A DNA stretch of 64,000 nt from Lindgomyces ingoldianus (lineage: Eukaryota; Ascomycota; Dothideomycetes; Pleosporales; Lindgomycetaceae): contig NW_022985162.1 in assembly GCF_010093535.1 (NCBI RefSeq), positions 2,702,637-2,766,636 of the forward strand. The letters run 5' to 3'. Position numbers and translations under genes: made by a program. Positions 47,860 to 57,720 of this stretch are shown here, in pieces (positions within the stretch are counted from its first letter, which is position 1; every line of letters starts with the position of its first letter). The notes beneath the pieces are model-generated. The model was given only the letters and a program-made list of their open reading frames with translations, ran no database searches and had not been told where the DNA came from.

Positions 47860-48445
47860 CAGCCCGAATAATCGAGGCCTTCCGAATCAGCTACGCACAC
47901 GTGGAAACCTTCCAAAATAACAATCGAAGCCACTGCGCATTCACACAGTTTGACCGCCTACACGTACGAATCCTTCTATGCAAACAAGGCGAGATTCTCG
48001 AAATGCTTAGACAGCTCGATTATCTTGACCGAAACGAGAAAACAGAATACTTCTCTACACGCGGCGACGTGGCCGGAACACTCGTGGGCAAAGCTTATTG
48101 GCAAGTCTAGGTGCGAAGTTGATTGAGCGCAATATTAAGCGATTCTGGCATCTGCACACTAGCAGAGGCTTACTGGATGCAAGATGCTTTACTCGAAGGA
48201 TACTATGGCCATATCGAGTAACAGCAGCTCCGGAAATCGCAGATTTGAACTATCAGCAACTAGTTAGCAGGGAATAAGCCTCTCATTTCCGAAGAATCGG
48301 TGGGATTTTAAGATTGGGGAGACCTGGGTGTTCCACAGAGCCCGTCTGACCATGGCGGATTGGAGTGCTTCCTAGAACGGTGCGCTGTTGGATAGCATGA
48401 GAAAGCAGCGGAATTAGTATGTGCTCAATCCAGCAGAATATAAAA
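47860..48445 (+). pseudogene. Decayed DUF6594-family gene
   Basis: At about 47870-48110 one frame reads RIIEAFRISYAHVETF, then FDRLHVRILLCKQGEILEML and LDYLDRNEKTEYF, matching the N-terminal part of fungal DUF6594 proteins (a short basic-hydrophobic helix followed by an LxxLDxxD-type motif). From about 48179 another frame continues QDALLEGYYGHIE, LAGNKPLISEESVGF, DWGDLGVPQSPSDHGGLECF and LERCAVG, broken by TAA, TGA, TAG, TAA and TAG. The usual C-terminal transmembrane segments are not visible. Intact members are predicted membrane proteins common in ascomycetes, with unknown function. Several stops sit where CAA, CAG or CGA codons would be expected. Confidence 0.6.
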
Positions 48446-48816
48446 TGAATGACTGATGTGGCAGATACTCTGTAAAAATGTAATGACGTTCATAGCGCCG
48501 TACTCTAGAAACTGCGAACTGATTAGAGGCAGGTTTTGCTAAACCTCGTCCATCAATCATTATTCAGCAGTTCGCAGATCAGTGACGTGGCTTTCGGGGA
48601 GTGTTAAGGTTTCTTGCTACCCTTCATCTCACTCTAATCATTCCTTTTTATCCTGGAAACGGTAGAAGACAGGTGAGACATCTTTATAAGATGCCTTTCG
48701 ATCGGCTCGTCCTTTAGATCTGAGCACAAATTCGACTAAATCAAGCCTTCGCTAGTTAGCCTCGACGAACATTGGCTTGGCCAGAAATGCGATGGCCACG
48801 GTCGGTACAATTAGTA
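48446..48816. other. Spacer between two pseudogenes
   Basis: 371 bp with no recognisable feature; it may include the unrecognisable 3' part of the DUF6594 remnant. Confidence 0.4.
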
Positions 48817-49548
48817 TCATGACACACTCTCTTCCACGTACTCAACTACGACATCTTCTCCAATGTGTTTCCGCGCATTCAAGAACGTTGCATTTCCCCA
48901 GCCCGGAAGAACGACTTGGGTATATTTTAAATACGTTCCAGCTTCCACAACCACCTCAGCGGAGTATCCTGGTGTAAACCCATTAGGGCCCTGCCAAGTC
49001 GTAGGCGCTGCGCGACTAATGGTGAAGGTTTGGGCTATGTTTTCGTTCGTAAGGGTGGCGGTGCCATTATGCCTTCCGTTCGTTGTGTTGATGCTAATGG
49101 AGACATGGTGGTTAGCGAGGATGGTCAGGTCGTTCGCGGAAACATAGATGGGGTCCTCCGGGATCCTATTCGCACATGAGCACCAACTCCCTTAAGTAAC
49201 AAAAGACAAGGTAGTACCATTCGTAGAATCCAACCCATCCCGAAGTTCCGTTAGAGAAAATATTTCCTACAACGCCGCTCTGACACAAGGCGCTAATGCG
49301 GGCGCATCTGGATTTTGGTACCCATCCAGCCCAGCCCAAAAGGAAGCCAAGTACTCATCAGCAATCATGTGCGGATGTTGTGGAAGCTGCAGAGAAGGAA
49401 TGATAAGAGTTGCGGAGATAGAGGTGAAATTCGCAGCGGAAGATGCGTTAGAGTGTTGAACGACTGCACCGGCCCAGGTAGTGTCGAAGAATGGGTATTG
49501 CGCAGTGGCGAAGTTTGTTGCAAGTATCTAGAGCAGGAAGCGCCTCAT
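48817..49548 (-). pseudogene. Broken G1-family (eqolisin-like) glutamic peptidase gene
   Basis: From ATG 49548 the frame starts as a signal peptide but meets TAG at 49530-49528 (MRRFLL, stop, ILATNFATAQ). It then reads TTWAGAVVQHSNASSAANFT, SATLIIPSLQLPQ and ASFWAGLDGYQNPDAPALAP, the start of a G1 peptidase domain (scytalidoglutamic peptidase family). A frameshift near 49277-49293 moves the expected catalytic Gln (QSGVVGNIFSNG) to the next frame. The second catalytic residue is kept in WVGFYEW. A candidate 52-nt intron (49217-49166) joins this to IPEDPIYVSANDL, and the domain continues GTATLTNENIAQTFTISRAA and TYLKYTQVVLPGWGNATF to the stop at 48817. One nonsense and one frame break make it non-functional unless they are sequence errors. 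Confidence 0.75.
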
Positions 49549-49824
49549 TTTGGACTGAATGAAGAGCAATTAGACCGTTGCATCACTAGGGCACGCAAGA
49601 TCAGAGCCATTATGCGGCTAGGGCTTGGAATAATTGCAAATGGGTTGGAGGGATAGACTTTTGATACGGAAAGAAGTCGCGCCAAAATAGGTTAGCGCCG
49701 TCCGACACGTGGTGAATGACATCATTTGCCGAGGTATTTCAAACGTCAGCTCCAACCTCCCCACCCACCTCAACCATCGGGACCACATCATCTCACCCAT
49801 CAAGACCACGTGAACAACTTCCAA
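49549..49824. promoter_or_regulatory. Region upstream of the thioredoxin gene
   Basis: 276 bp between the peptidase remnant and the thioredoxin ATG, which must hold the thioredoxin promoter. The frame is open from 49726, but those residues are Pro/His-rich and unlike thioredoxin. Confidence 0.4.
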
Positions 49825-50157
49825 ATGGCATCCAACTCCACCACAATTCCAATACTGGACTCCAAAACTGCCTATCTCAAAGCCGTAATGTACGAAGGTG
49901 TCACTGTCCTCGAAGGGACTGCCGCGTGGTGTTCGCAATGCAAGGCCATCGCCCCTGAAGTTCAAAAGATGGTTTCCGAATTCCCGGATGTGCATTTCTA
50001 CACGTATGATGTGGAGGAGACGCCGGACATCGCACAGGAGCTAGGTGTCAGTCAGATGCCGACATTCAGTGTTTTCAAGGACGGCGATATTATGGAAGGA
50101 GTCACGGGAGCGAAGGCGAAAGAGCTAAGGAAGGCTATTGAGGAGAATTCGAAATAA
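49825..50157 (+). CDS. Small thioredoxin with CSQC active site
   Basis: Single-exon gene for 110 residues covering one complete thioredoxin fold. The active site is AAWCSQCKAIAPEV (Cys36 and Cys39) instead of the common WCGPC. The cis-Pro loop is present (VSQMPTFSVFKDG, Pro79), as are the strand FYTYDVEETPDIAQELG and the C-terminal helix AKELRKAIEENSK. It should be a cytosolic disulfide reductase, but replacing Gly-Pro by Ser-Gln between the cysteines usually shifts redox potential and partner choice. The start was set at the ATG giving a normal-length thioredoxin. It converges on the HET gene, with 133 bp between the stops. Whether the two act together is unknown. Confidence 0.85.
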   Translation: MASNSTTIPILDSKTAYLKAVMYEGVTVLEGTAAWCSQCKAIAPEVQKMVSEFPDVHFYTYDVEETPDIAQELGVSQMPTFSVFKDGDIMEGVTGAKAKELRKAIEENSK

Positions 50158-50290
50158 TGGTGCTGAATAGGCTGATATAATATGTGAGAGCCACAGTCAA
50201 CCTCGCGCGGAAAGTGACAACCTGGACACTTTGTACATACCCACAAAACTTTGAAGGTGTGCTGGATGTGGATATCATACCGTACAAAAT

Positions 50291-52402
50291 TCAAATAATC
50301 GTTACAGAATGTCTCTCAAAACCCTCGTTCTCGAAGTCAACAGATTCAGGAAAGTGGTCGGGATCGTTCCGACGCCCCGGTCCCCATGCATGAGTGAACA
50401 TGCCAATTCTTCGGTATTCGTCCACGTTTTCTCTAGTCGGTTCGAGGATCAATCCGGAAAGGGTTGCGTCCTTAAACGTGCCACTTTCTCCCTTGTTCTG
50501 ATTGCATACGGAAACTTCGCTATAGCCGAGAATAAGATGTAGGGCGCCCGAGGGTGGTGCTTTCCCTTGCGGGCGTTCCCGATCGTCGAAATGATCGGGA
50601 CTTCTTTTAGGATAACGGTCCACCGCCCAGGATACTGGCGTGCAATTTTTTTTCATATAGGCAGAGATGCGAATGTATCCTCCCGATACTTTCCCCATTG
50701 GATCAGATCCAGCCAAAGTCACTGATACTTCTTCTATGTCTGCATAATATCTGATCGGGAGCATGTGATGGACATGCTCATTGAAAGTCTCAAAAGCTAC
50801 GGAACCCCAAGACCATGAAGGTGCTTACGGAGGAGTTAGCTAGACCTTTGGGCTTGCAATCATTGTGGGCTTACCACGATATGTCGAAGGGTATGGTGCA
50901 TGACCTTTGAGTGGCAGATTTCTAGTGTTAGGGCGTGTACGCCAAAGCAGTCCACGTAAAAGATCATTTCTCCACAGCCCAGCGACATACTCGTCGTTCA
51001 AAACCTGTTGAAAGCATTTTGCAAGGCCAGACAATGCAGGAAATCTGTCGTCTTCGTATGTAAGTCGGCACTTCATAAATTCCTCGGCGATATATAACCA
51101 TTTTCGATAGATCTCTTTGGTTTCATGTTGCTCTTCATCCTTGTGCGTATATTTGAGATTCTTTAGCAGCAGGTTTGTCATTCTAAAGGGGTAGCCAGAT
51201 CTACCCCACGGCGACAGATATCTTGTTGCAGGGGTGCCTTCGGGGAAGGTTTCGCAGGCTACTAGCTCGGAACACTCCCATGTGAGCTGTTGACCGAAAT
51301 AAACGGAGCGAGGACTCAGTAAACGTTCCTGCAGGATCCAGCCACGGTCTGAGAGATTTGTCTTTAGGACGTCATCGTGCATCTGCTCCGTGTATCCAAA
51401 GTATTTTTCTTCATGGCCTTTTCGATGAATGGATACTGAAAACGCGGACGCTAATCGAGGGTCTCGATCAATGAACAGCCCAACAGGTTTCTTCGCCGCA
51501 GCGGAGGCCCCAAAGTTGCACACTGCATTGCGATAGACTTGGCCCATGATAGATGACTCTCTCTCCCAATCGCTTTCGTCATCCTGTAAGATGCACAGGG
51601 CGTCAATCCATATGTATCGAATATCAAGACGCTTCGCTAGGATAAGAGAGTCTTGAAAAGCCAAAGGCAGAATGGTCGGGTCGATTCGCTGTTTCAAAGT
51701 TTCGGCGTTCGATCTAAGCAACTTTGGCATGCCCTCCTGACGCCACCGATGACTGACTGTGACATATTGGGCTTTCTGAATGTCCATACCTTCCTCTTTG
51801 CATACAACGAGTCGGGGCCCGTCAATGTTGCCCATGTCGATCAGCCTCGTTGGTAGGGATTCTTTGTTTGCATCATTGAGACAACACAGCTTATGATCTC
51901 GTAGACACTTTTGGAGCCACCCCTTCATTCGCTCTAGGCATAAATCATCGCCGGTATTGCTTGATGGAATAGCTGAGGAGACGGCAATCGAGGGTCGTTC
52001 GTACGCATCACTTCCCTCTTTGATAATCATCTCCTCTCGATCCGAAACTTCAGATTGCAACCTTAGATAAATCTTGAGAAAAGCCGAAAAGAAGTATTCC
52101 CAGCCCGTCCCATCTCCGACCCCGAAGTAGAGGCGCACAGGGTCTTCTTTCTCATTCCCAATATCGTGGTTAGCGTACATTGGATCGTAGAAACACATAA
52201 CTCCGTGAATAGGTTCATCCGGAGAAAGTGTGGATTTCAAAGAGCACATTCGATCCCAGAGTATGAGACATATAGGGCAACCCTCGCTTGCTGAAGTACG
52301 TATGGTCTCCCGCTCGTAGGGTATTCGAACCTCTTGGTCAAGGGGCTCCTCAGGGCGGATTAGGAGGTCTTTGCAGACGGAGCATATTGATGACTTAATC
52401 AT
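50291..52402 (-). CDS. HET-domain protein (heterokaryon incompatibility type)
   Basis: Two exons, 52402-50875 and 50823-50291, flank a 51-nt intron and encode 686 residues. The HET domain spans about residues 212-367, with AQYVTVSHRWRQEGMPKLLR, LDIRYIWIDALCILQDDESD, RNAVCNFGASAA and GWILQERLLSPRSVYFG. Before it, an N-terminal region has CSVC and CPIC pairs and the segment WLQKCLRDHKLCC. Just past the intron the typical HET-protein segment APSWSWGSVAF appears, and a beta-rich C-terminal part follows. Such proteins can trigger cell death when unlike fungal individuals fuse. There is no NACHT, WD40 or ankyrin region. Full, undamaged frames suggest a working gene. A decayed relative lies 2 kb upstream. 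Confidence 0.9.
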
Positions 52403-54459
52403 GCTCTACCGATTTTAAACTATCTTCTAGGATTAGTTGATGCGTTTTATGTAACGAGAATATAGAAGCTCTGATTTAATTACTTTCGTCTAGAGTCTAG
52501 TACGATGGGGGATGAAAGGAAGCTACAACTCACCCAAATGGAAATTTTGAGACGTAAGCGACATTAACCAGGTAGAAAGGGGCAGATAAAATTCCTTTAG
52601 AGCATTCAACGAAATAGATACCTACCTAAGACTTGTTCAGTAGGTAACAAAGATGCAAACCACAACCCGGCCAAGGAAATCGAAGGCAAGAGAAGAAGCG
52701 CTTCTACCAGTTTCTTATTCAATCCCAATGATGAAAAAATGGAACAAAATTAAGTCATCCACACTCTGTTCTGTGCGCTACCTTGGAGAAACATAAGTAG
52801 ACTGTTGGGTGCCTGGAAGTTGTTGATCGCTGGGCGCCTAATCTCACCAGAACAAGGCTCCGAACCGAGGCTGAGAACTAATTAGTAAGTTTGACTTTCC
52901 TGAATACAGCAAGTCATAGTTCAGCTCTGGGGCTGAGCTCGATCATACATGGCTAGAGGTCTATAGGAGTGGTAAGGAGAATACGAGTAGGCAGAATACT
53001 AGTACCGGCATTATTGATATCCCAAATTAATGCGTTAAACAGATAATCCAAACTATTGTAATTGTCTGCGTCTCAAAATTGACAGAATCGAAGTCAATGA
53101 AGTCTAGGTAGGATTCAGGACTGCCTGTACGTTTGGTACCCCAAGGATGCATGAAAATCCTAGTTCAAGAATATTCGTGGGGTTTTCAACCTACAACCTG
53201 CATAATAAGGCTCCTTGCTCACCCCGGAGAAACTAAGTACCTGCACTTAGTAACGCGTCTTTGACTAGTTCGGCATATCCGGTTTCGACGTTTCCTGATG
53301 CCTCCCTTCGTCGTGGAGATTATAAAATTTGCCGATGCCCTTTTCGAGTCCGGGGCGCCTATAACCACTGGCCGTATATTGGTGAGCCTCACGTGACCCG
53401 ATAGCAAGGAGTATGCCGAATTGGTCTGGCTAAAGAAATCTAACGTATAAGGAGAAATAGATGTTTCCTCTACATCAATGAGGAAGTGCTCGACTCATTC
53501 GAGCTCACGAAGAGTAAATAATGCCTAGATGCTAGCAGATTCCGCAAGACCAAGAGGACGCTAAACGAAGAATCAGCAGATGGTAGATCAAAGCACAGAT
53601 CCCAGATTCCACCCACCTCTATATGAGCTTGGGAGCTTGGGCAGTTCACCGACTCATCAATTTGAGATCTACTGTAATAATTTTTGTGACCAACCTATGA
53701 AGCTGGCAGATCCTGTAATTTTTTTTTCAATGCCTAGAATGTTAGTTCTCACCTAATATCTCCAGATATCGGCTTACTAGACTAGGGAAAGCGGCAAGTG
53801 TGCCAGACTCAACTATCAACTCACATGCGCTGTAGTTTTCCACTATTTCCTCCTATTGCTAGCGGCTTTCCACATAACCTCGCCGGAATTAACAATTCAG
53901 TCGTCTCTCTAGCGCATATAGGCTTCCACCTGAGCCCGTCCTACACCTTAAATCTAGAAATCCTTCACATGCAGCAACGTGAGATTATTCCTAGCTTAAC
54001 AATTGCTTAAAGTGAATGGTTCGATGACTAAGTAAACGCTCTTCAAATCCCCCGCCACTTTTGTTGAGAGCAAACGAGTTGGGAGGGGTGAATATATCCG
54101 AGTGTATGCATAATACGTTTGGCGACACCGTTTGCGGTAAGTTTCAAAGTTTTGGACCGGGCAGCTGTTGAGAAATAACCCAAAAGAGGGGCTTCCAACG
54201 GGGGAAACGCTAATTGCTCCAATGTTGCACTACGCATTCTGGTAGACAAAGCTCGAAATTTCCTTCTGCCAGTCGCCCTCACCATCTTGGATAATACAGA
54301 ACCAGACTTATCAGCAAGCAAGCTAAGTATACTATCAGAGATAAGTGCTATGCCTATTTAGGACACTTTAAACCTATACAGGAAGGTTACTAACCCAAAT
54401 AAGTAATCAATCAAGTCAAGCCAGGACCTTGAAAACGCCAAACTTGCTTATTAGCAAGA
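52403..54459. other. Gene-poor spacer between two HET loci
   Basis: 2 kb holding the promoter of the intact HET gene in its left part. No intact gene, RNA or repeat was recognised; a 92-codon minus-strand open stretch at 54321-54043 may be the eroded C-terminal half of the HET remnant next to it. Confidence 0.4.
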
Positions 54460-55050
54460 CTGTTGAGAGTGCATCAATGCAATGCGATCGGGCACCATGC
54501 CCCCGAGTAAGATTTAGGCGTCCTGGAAGCTCTTTGGGAAGGAGCTAGCACTTATCGGTGTCTTCGCGTTGTTCGGGTTCGATCAACTAGTTTGGGTATG
54601 GCATGTCCTCGATTGCCACCTATGGTTACAGGTCAGATACCGAATGGGATTCAAACTCAAGATATCATGATATGAATATACAAGCCGACAGTCGGGTCTT
54701 CTGGGAGTCCCAATGTCGGTCAGTCTCGCAGGAAGAAAATCCTGGTGGCCCACCTTTTTATAAGCCCGACAGAGGGGATGACAATCAAGGCACTTGTTCA
54801 GCCAATCCCGAGCTGTTTCCTAGGCGGTTTCGCATACGGTGCTTTCGGGTAAGAGCTTTGCTCTCAACTTAAGCGTGGCAAGCGTGATATCTCCAGGGCA
54901 GATGATGTCATCTTTTGCGGTCTCGGTAATAACCCCCTGCGACGGATTTGAGAATTCTTTGGCTATACAGAGCATAGAATTGATGTTTGGGAGGTTCCTC
55001 TTGTCGGATGAGGAGGCCTCTGTAGTTTGAACAGAAGACTTTGTGGCCAT
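54460..55050 (-). pseudogene. Decayed second HET-domain gene
   Basis: From ATG 55050 the frame runs 76 codons to a TAG at 54822-54820, then continues in frame with ETARDWLNKCLDCHPLCR, FLPARLTDIG, CRLVY and IRYLTCNHRW. This parallels WLQKCLRDHKLCC, LPTRLIDMG, RLVV and YVTVSHRW of the intact HET gene at 50291-52402. It goes on through another stop to ISASSFPKSFQDA, a further TAA at 54516-54514, and a shifted LTRGHGARSHCIDALSTV that recalls the WIDALCI core. After that the sequence is unrecognisable. Multiple stops make it dead; the similarity is to the family and need not mean recent duplication. Confidence 0.7.
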
Positions 55051-56782
55051 GGTTTCTAGGCTGCAGTCTTTATCGGAAGTGATTGATTGAATATATATGG
55101 GAGTTTGCAAAGCTACGAGAAGATCGGAAAGGGGCAAATTGTGGATATTTTACTTAGTGACTGAGAGATAAACTGCCTGAAAAGCAACCAATAAACGTTC
55201 GGGCTTGAGTCATGTGCCGTGCGAGCGGACAGTTACGAGGAGATAATGCGGGAAGTGGGTAGTACATATTTCATCACTTGCATTGGCCTACCCTCGAGCA
55301 TCCTACGGTGGCATCTGAGCAATTCATATGTATAACTATCGAAACGTCCATTCCGTACACCTTGGACATAGAAAAACACTCATGTCCAATAAGCTGCGAA
55401 AGTAGTTAAAGTGAACGAGGAGTGCAAACAGTTGCAGAATCAAGCCGGGTGGTGGCTGGCCGCTCTTGTCTGAGGAGCGTTCAGGAGATACAGTGTAACA
55501 AGCCTGAATATCAATAGTATATCTACGGCGACATTTGTATTCCAAGGTTAGGTGATGCTCGGATTATTAGATACTCCGGTCTAGCGAAAAGTCGAGGTTC
55601 GTGCAATTGGAACTTCGCATTGCCCTCTTCACTTACAGCCACCACATCCATCGTCAATTTTCAAGAGAACAACATCGAGGCAACTAAATCTTTCATCTCA
55701 GCTCAAGGAAGTATCGGAGTAGCGGAACCGGAGTAGCGGAACAGGAGTAGCAGAGCTAAACGCCCTTTCGGAACCATCACGAGAGATGCTGTGGGACAAT
55801 TAACCCCACTTTCCGTTCGATTTGCCCACCGTCGTCGAGGCAAACAGCAAGGATCATGCCTCATAACTTGATGCATAAGGCTGTAGTCGTTGAGACTCCG
55901 ATTTCACCTCGCAACTTTGGCTAAACATTTTCAATGGGCACATCCAGTGAAAATTCGCGAAGAGTAGTCAGCCCTCGATCAAACATTCAACTTTACTCTC
56001 TTCAATGTATGTCTTTGATCTCAAACTTATATACCCGCCATATCCTTGACGTACAATACCTTTTGGATGCTGTCCTGAACAGACTATGAAGTGTATTCTC
56101 CCAGATAGTCTCCGCTAAGCCCACATCTCCAAATTACTCGATAAAATGAAAAAGGAACAGTGCTCTTCGTAACCAACTAACTGCGTGCCAATCATGATCC
56201 CGTGCTGGTGCCTACTACAAACTACGGTACTAACAACAGGGATTAACGCCAGTAATTCCGGACCAGCGCATAAATGCCTCATCGAGGTCACTAAAATTGC
56301 GCAGCGGACGAGGTACTGCCTGACGCCCACACCCGCACGCACGTTCCGATTGCTCCCGTTGTATTCCATACTCTATATTCACAGGTTCAAGAGGTAGTTT
56401 GGTTGCATTGAGTGTTAACGGAAAAGGATGAAAGCCAGCCATTGAAACAAATGGGTCAAATGTGTGTCGTTTTCAGTCCGGATCAAACCGTTGCCGTTAC
56501 GTGCGATCCGAGATACTAAAGTAAGAGCCAAAAAGGCAGCAGCTAAGTAGTGGATCGGGTTCCTCCCACATGAGTCTCCACAGGCAGTCCGGATCCCTAA
56601 ACCTATCACTGGGGAGTCTTATTTATTGTCAGAATCTGCCCTCGCAACAATGGCGGCACAACTCCCGTAAAACAATACTCCCCAAGAGACACACTCCTCT
56701 CTGCGAGTTTCTCCGCGTAGTCAATCAAGTGCCTCCCCCATTCCTCCAAGCTGATTTCACTCACAAATACTTTTTCTAGCCC
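55051..56782. other. Gene-poor spacer
   Basis: 1.7 kb with no recognisable gene. It contains a three-unit 14-bp tandem repeat at 55715-55756. Confidence 0.5.
55715..55756 (+). repeat. 14-bp tandem repeat, three units
   Basis: Units CGGAGTAGCGGAAC (55715-55728), the same again (55729-55742), and AGGAGTAGCAGAGC (55743-55756) with three changes. Not in a coding region. Confidence 0.85.
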
Positions 56783-57720
56783 TCAAGTCTGCCTAGCAGC
56801 TTGATTAGTGCTGGCAGCCGGGCGAGGCCGGAAGAGTGCGAAGGCATCACCGACAAGCAATAACTTTCCACCAAGCAAAAAATCCTTGCCGATATGCAAG
56901 GTATAATTCCTGAAAAGAACGGATCCTGCCTGTTTTCGAACATATCCGTGAAAGTTGGTGTCAAAAGTGATTCCACGCTCTAGAGCCTTAGCCTAGACTT
57001 CTTCCAGCTCTTCAACAGCTTTTCCAGCAAAGATAGAGGCCAACCCAATGTACATCGATCGATAAACCCTGCACAAATTTGACTCGTTTGTAGAATTTTT
57101 CCTAGTAGCCTCCTGGACCTTGTTTTCTGATGCGACTCTCTCCACATAACGTATCCCGCATGTTAGGGAACAATGTCTGAACACAACAACTTCCGGATGG
57201 TAAAGTGGACGCCATTGGCAGCGATAACCATTTCTGCCTCCAGGATGTAGTTTGATCGGTGAGTATGTCGACGTATTCTACCTTGACTTTCTCCCCAGAC
57301 ACATCTACGCTTGTCATCCGTTTATTGGTTTCATAGATTGCTGTGATCCCTCCTTATCTTTCTCCATCAACACATCCTTGAAACGTTCTATACAGGATAC
57401 ACTACATTGTATGAAATGACGGTTGACTCAGCGGAAACTAATTAAAGATTTATACCTGCTCACGCACAATCTCCGCTGCTTTCAAGATTGTTGCGTAAGA
57501 GTCTTTGCGCTTTGCACTGCTCGATGAATTTCCTGACATCTACACCAGTTCCAGGGCTAGCTGCTTGACTTTAAAGGACCTGCGGTGGGACTTTCCAAGG
57601 ACGTAGACGTTGTGGCCCAGTGAGGCGAGGACAATCGCGTGCATTAGGCTAGCTAGAGAGCTACCAACCTTGAATATGGCGTTTAGAACGCAGGCATGAA
57701 AACTAGAGGGGATCTTACAA
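56783..57720 (-). pseudogene. Decayed FAD-dependent monooxygenase
   Basis: Reading down the minus strand, the N-terminal FAD (Rossmann) motif survives as KVGSSLASLMHAIVLASLGH at about 57670. Next come KVKVEYVDILTDQT near 57280 and, in a shifted frame, LEAEMVIAANGVHFTIRKLL, the DG-type motif region of flavoprotein hydroxylases, followed by a TAA and HAGYVMWRE. Near 56850 the GD motif appears intact as GGKLLLVGDAFALFRPRPAA and continues STNQAARQ to a TGA at 56785-56783. Several frameshifts and stops break the gene. Intact relatives (salicylate hydroxylase-like) hydroxylate aromatic substrates using NAD(P)H and O2; which substrate this one used cannot be told. Confidence 0.7.

Noticed and set aside
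54585..54660. tRNA-like GGTTCGA box
   Set aside because: The B-box continues TCAAC rather than the needed CC, and no cloverleaf arms are visible; no other tRNA candidate was found in the window.
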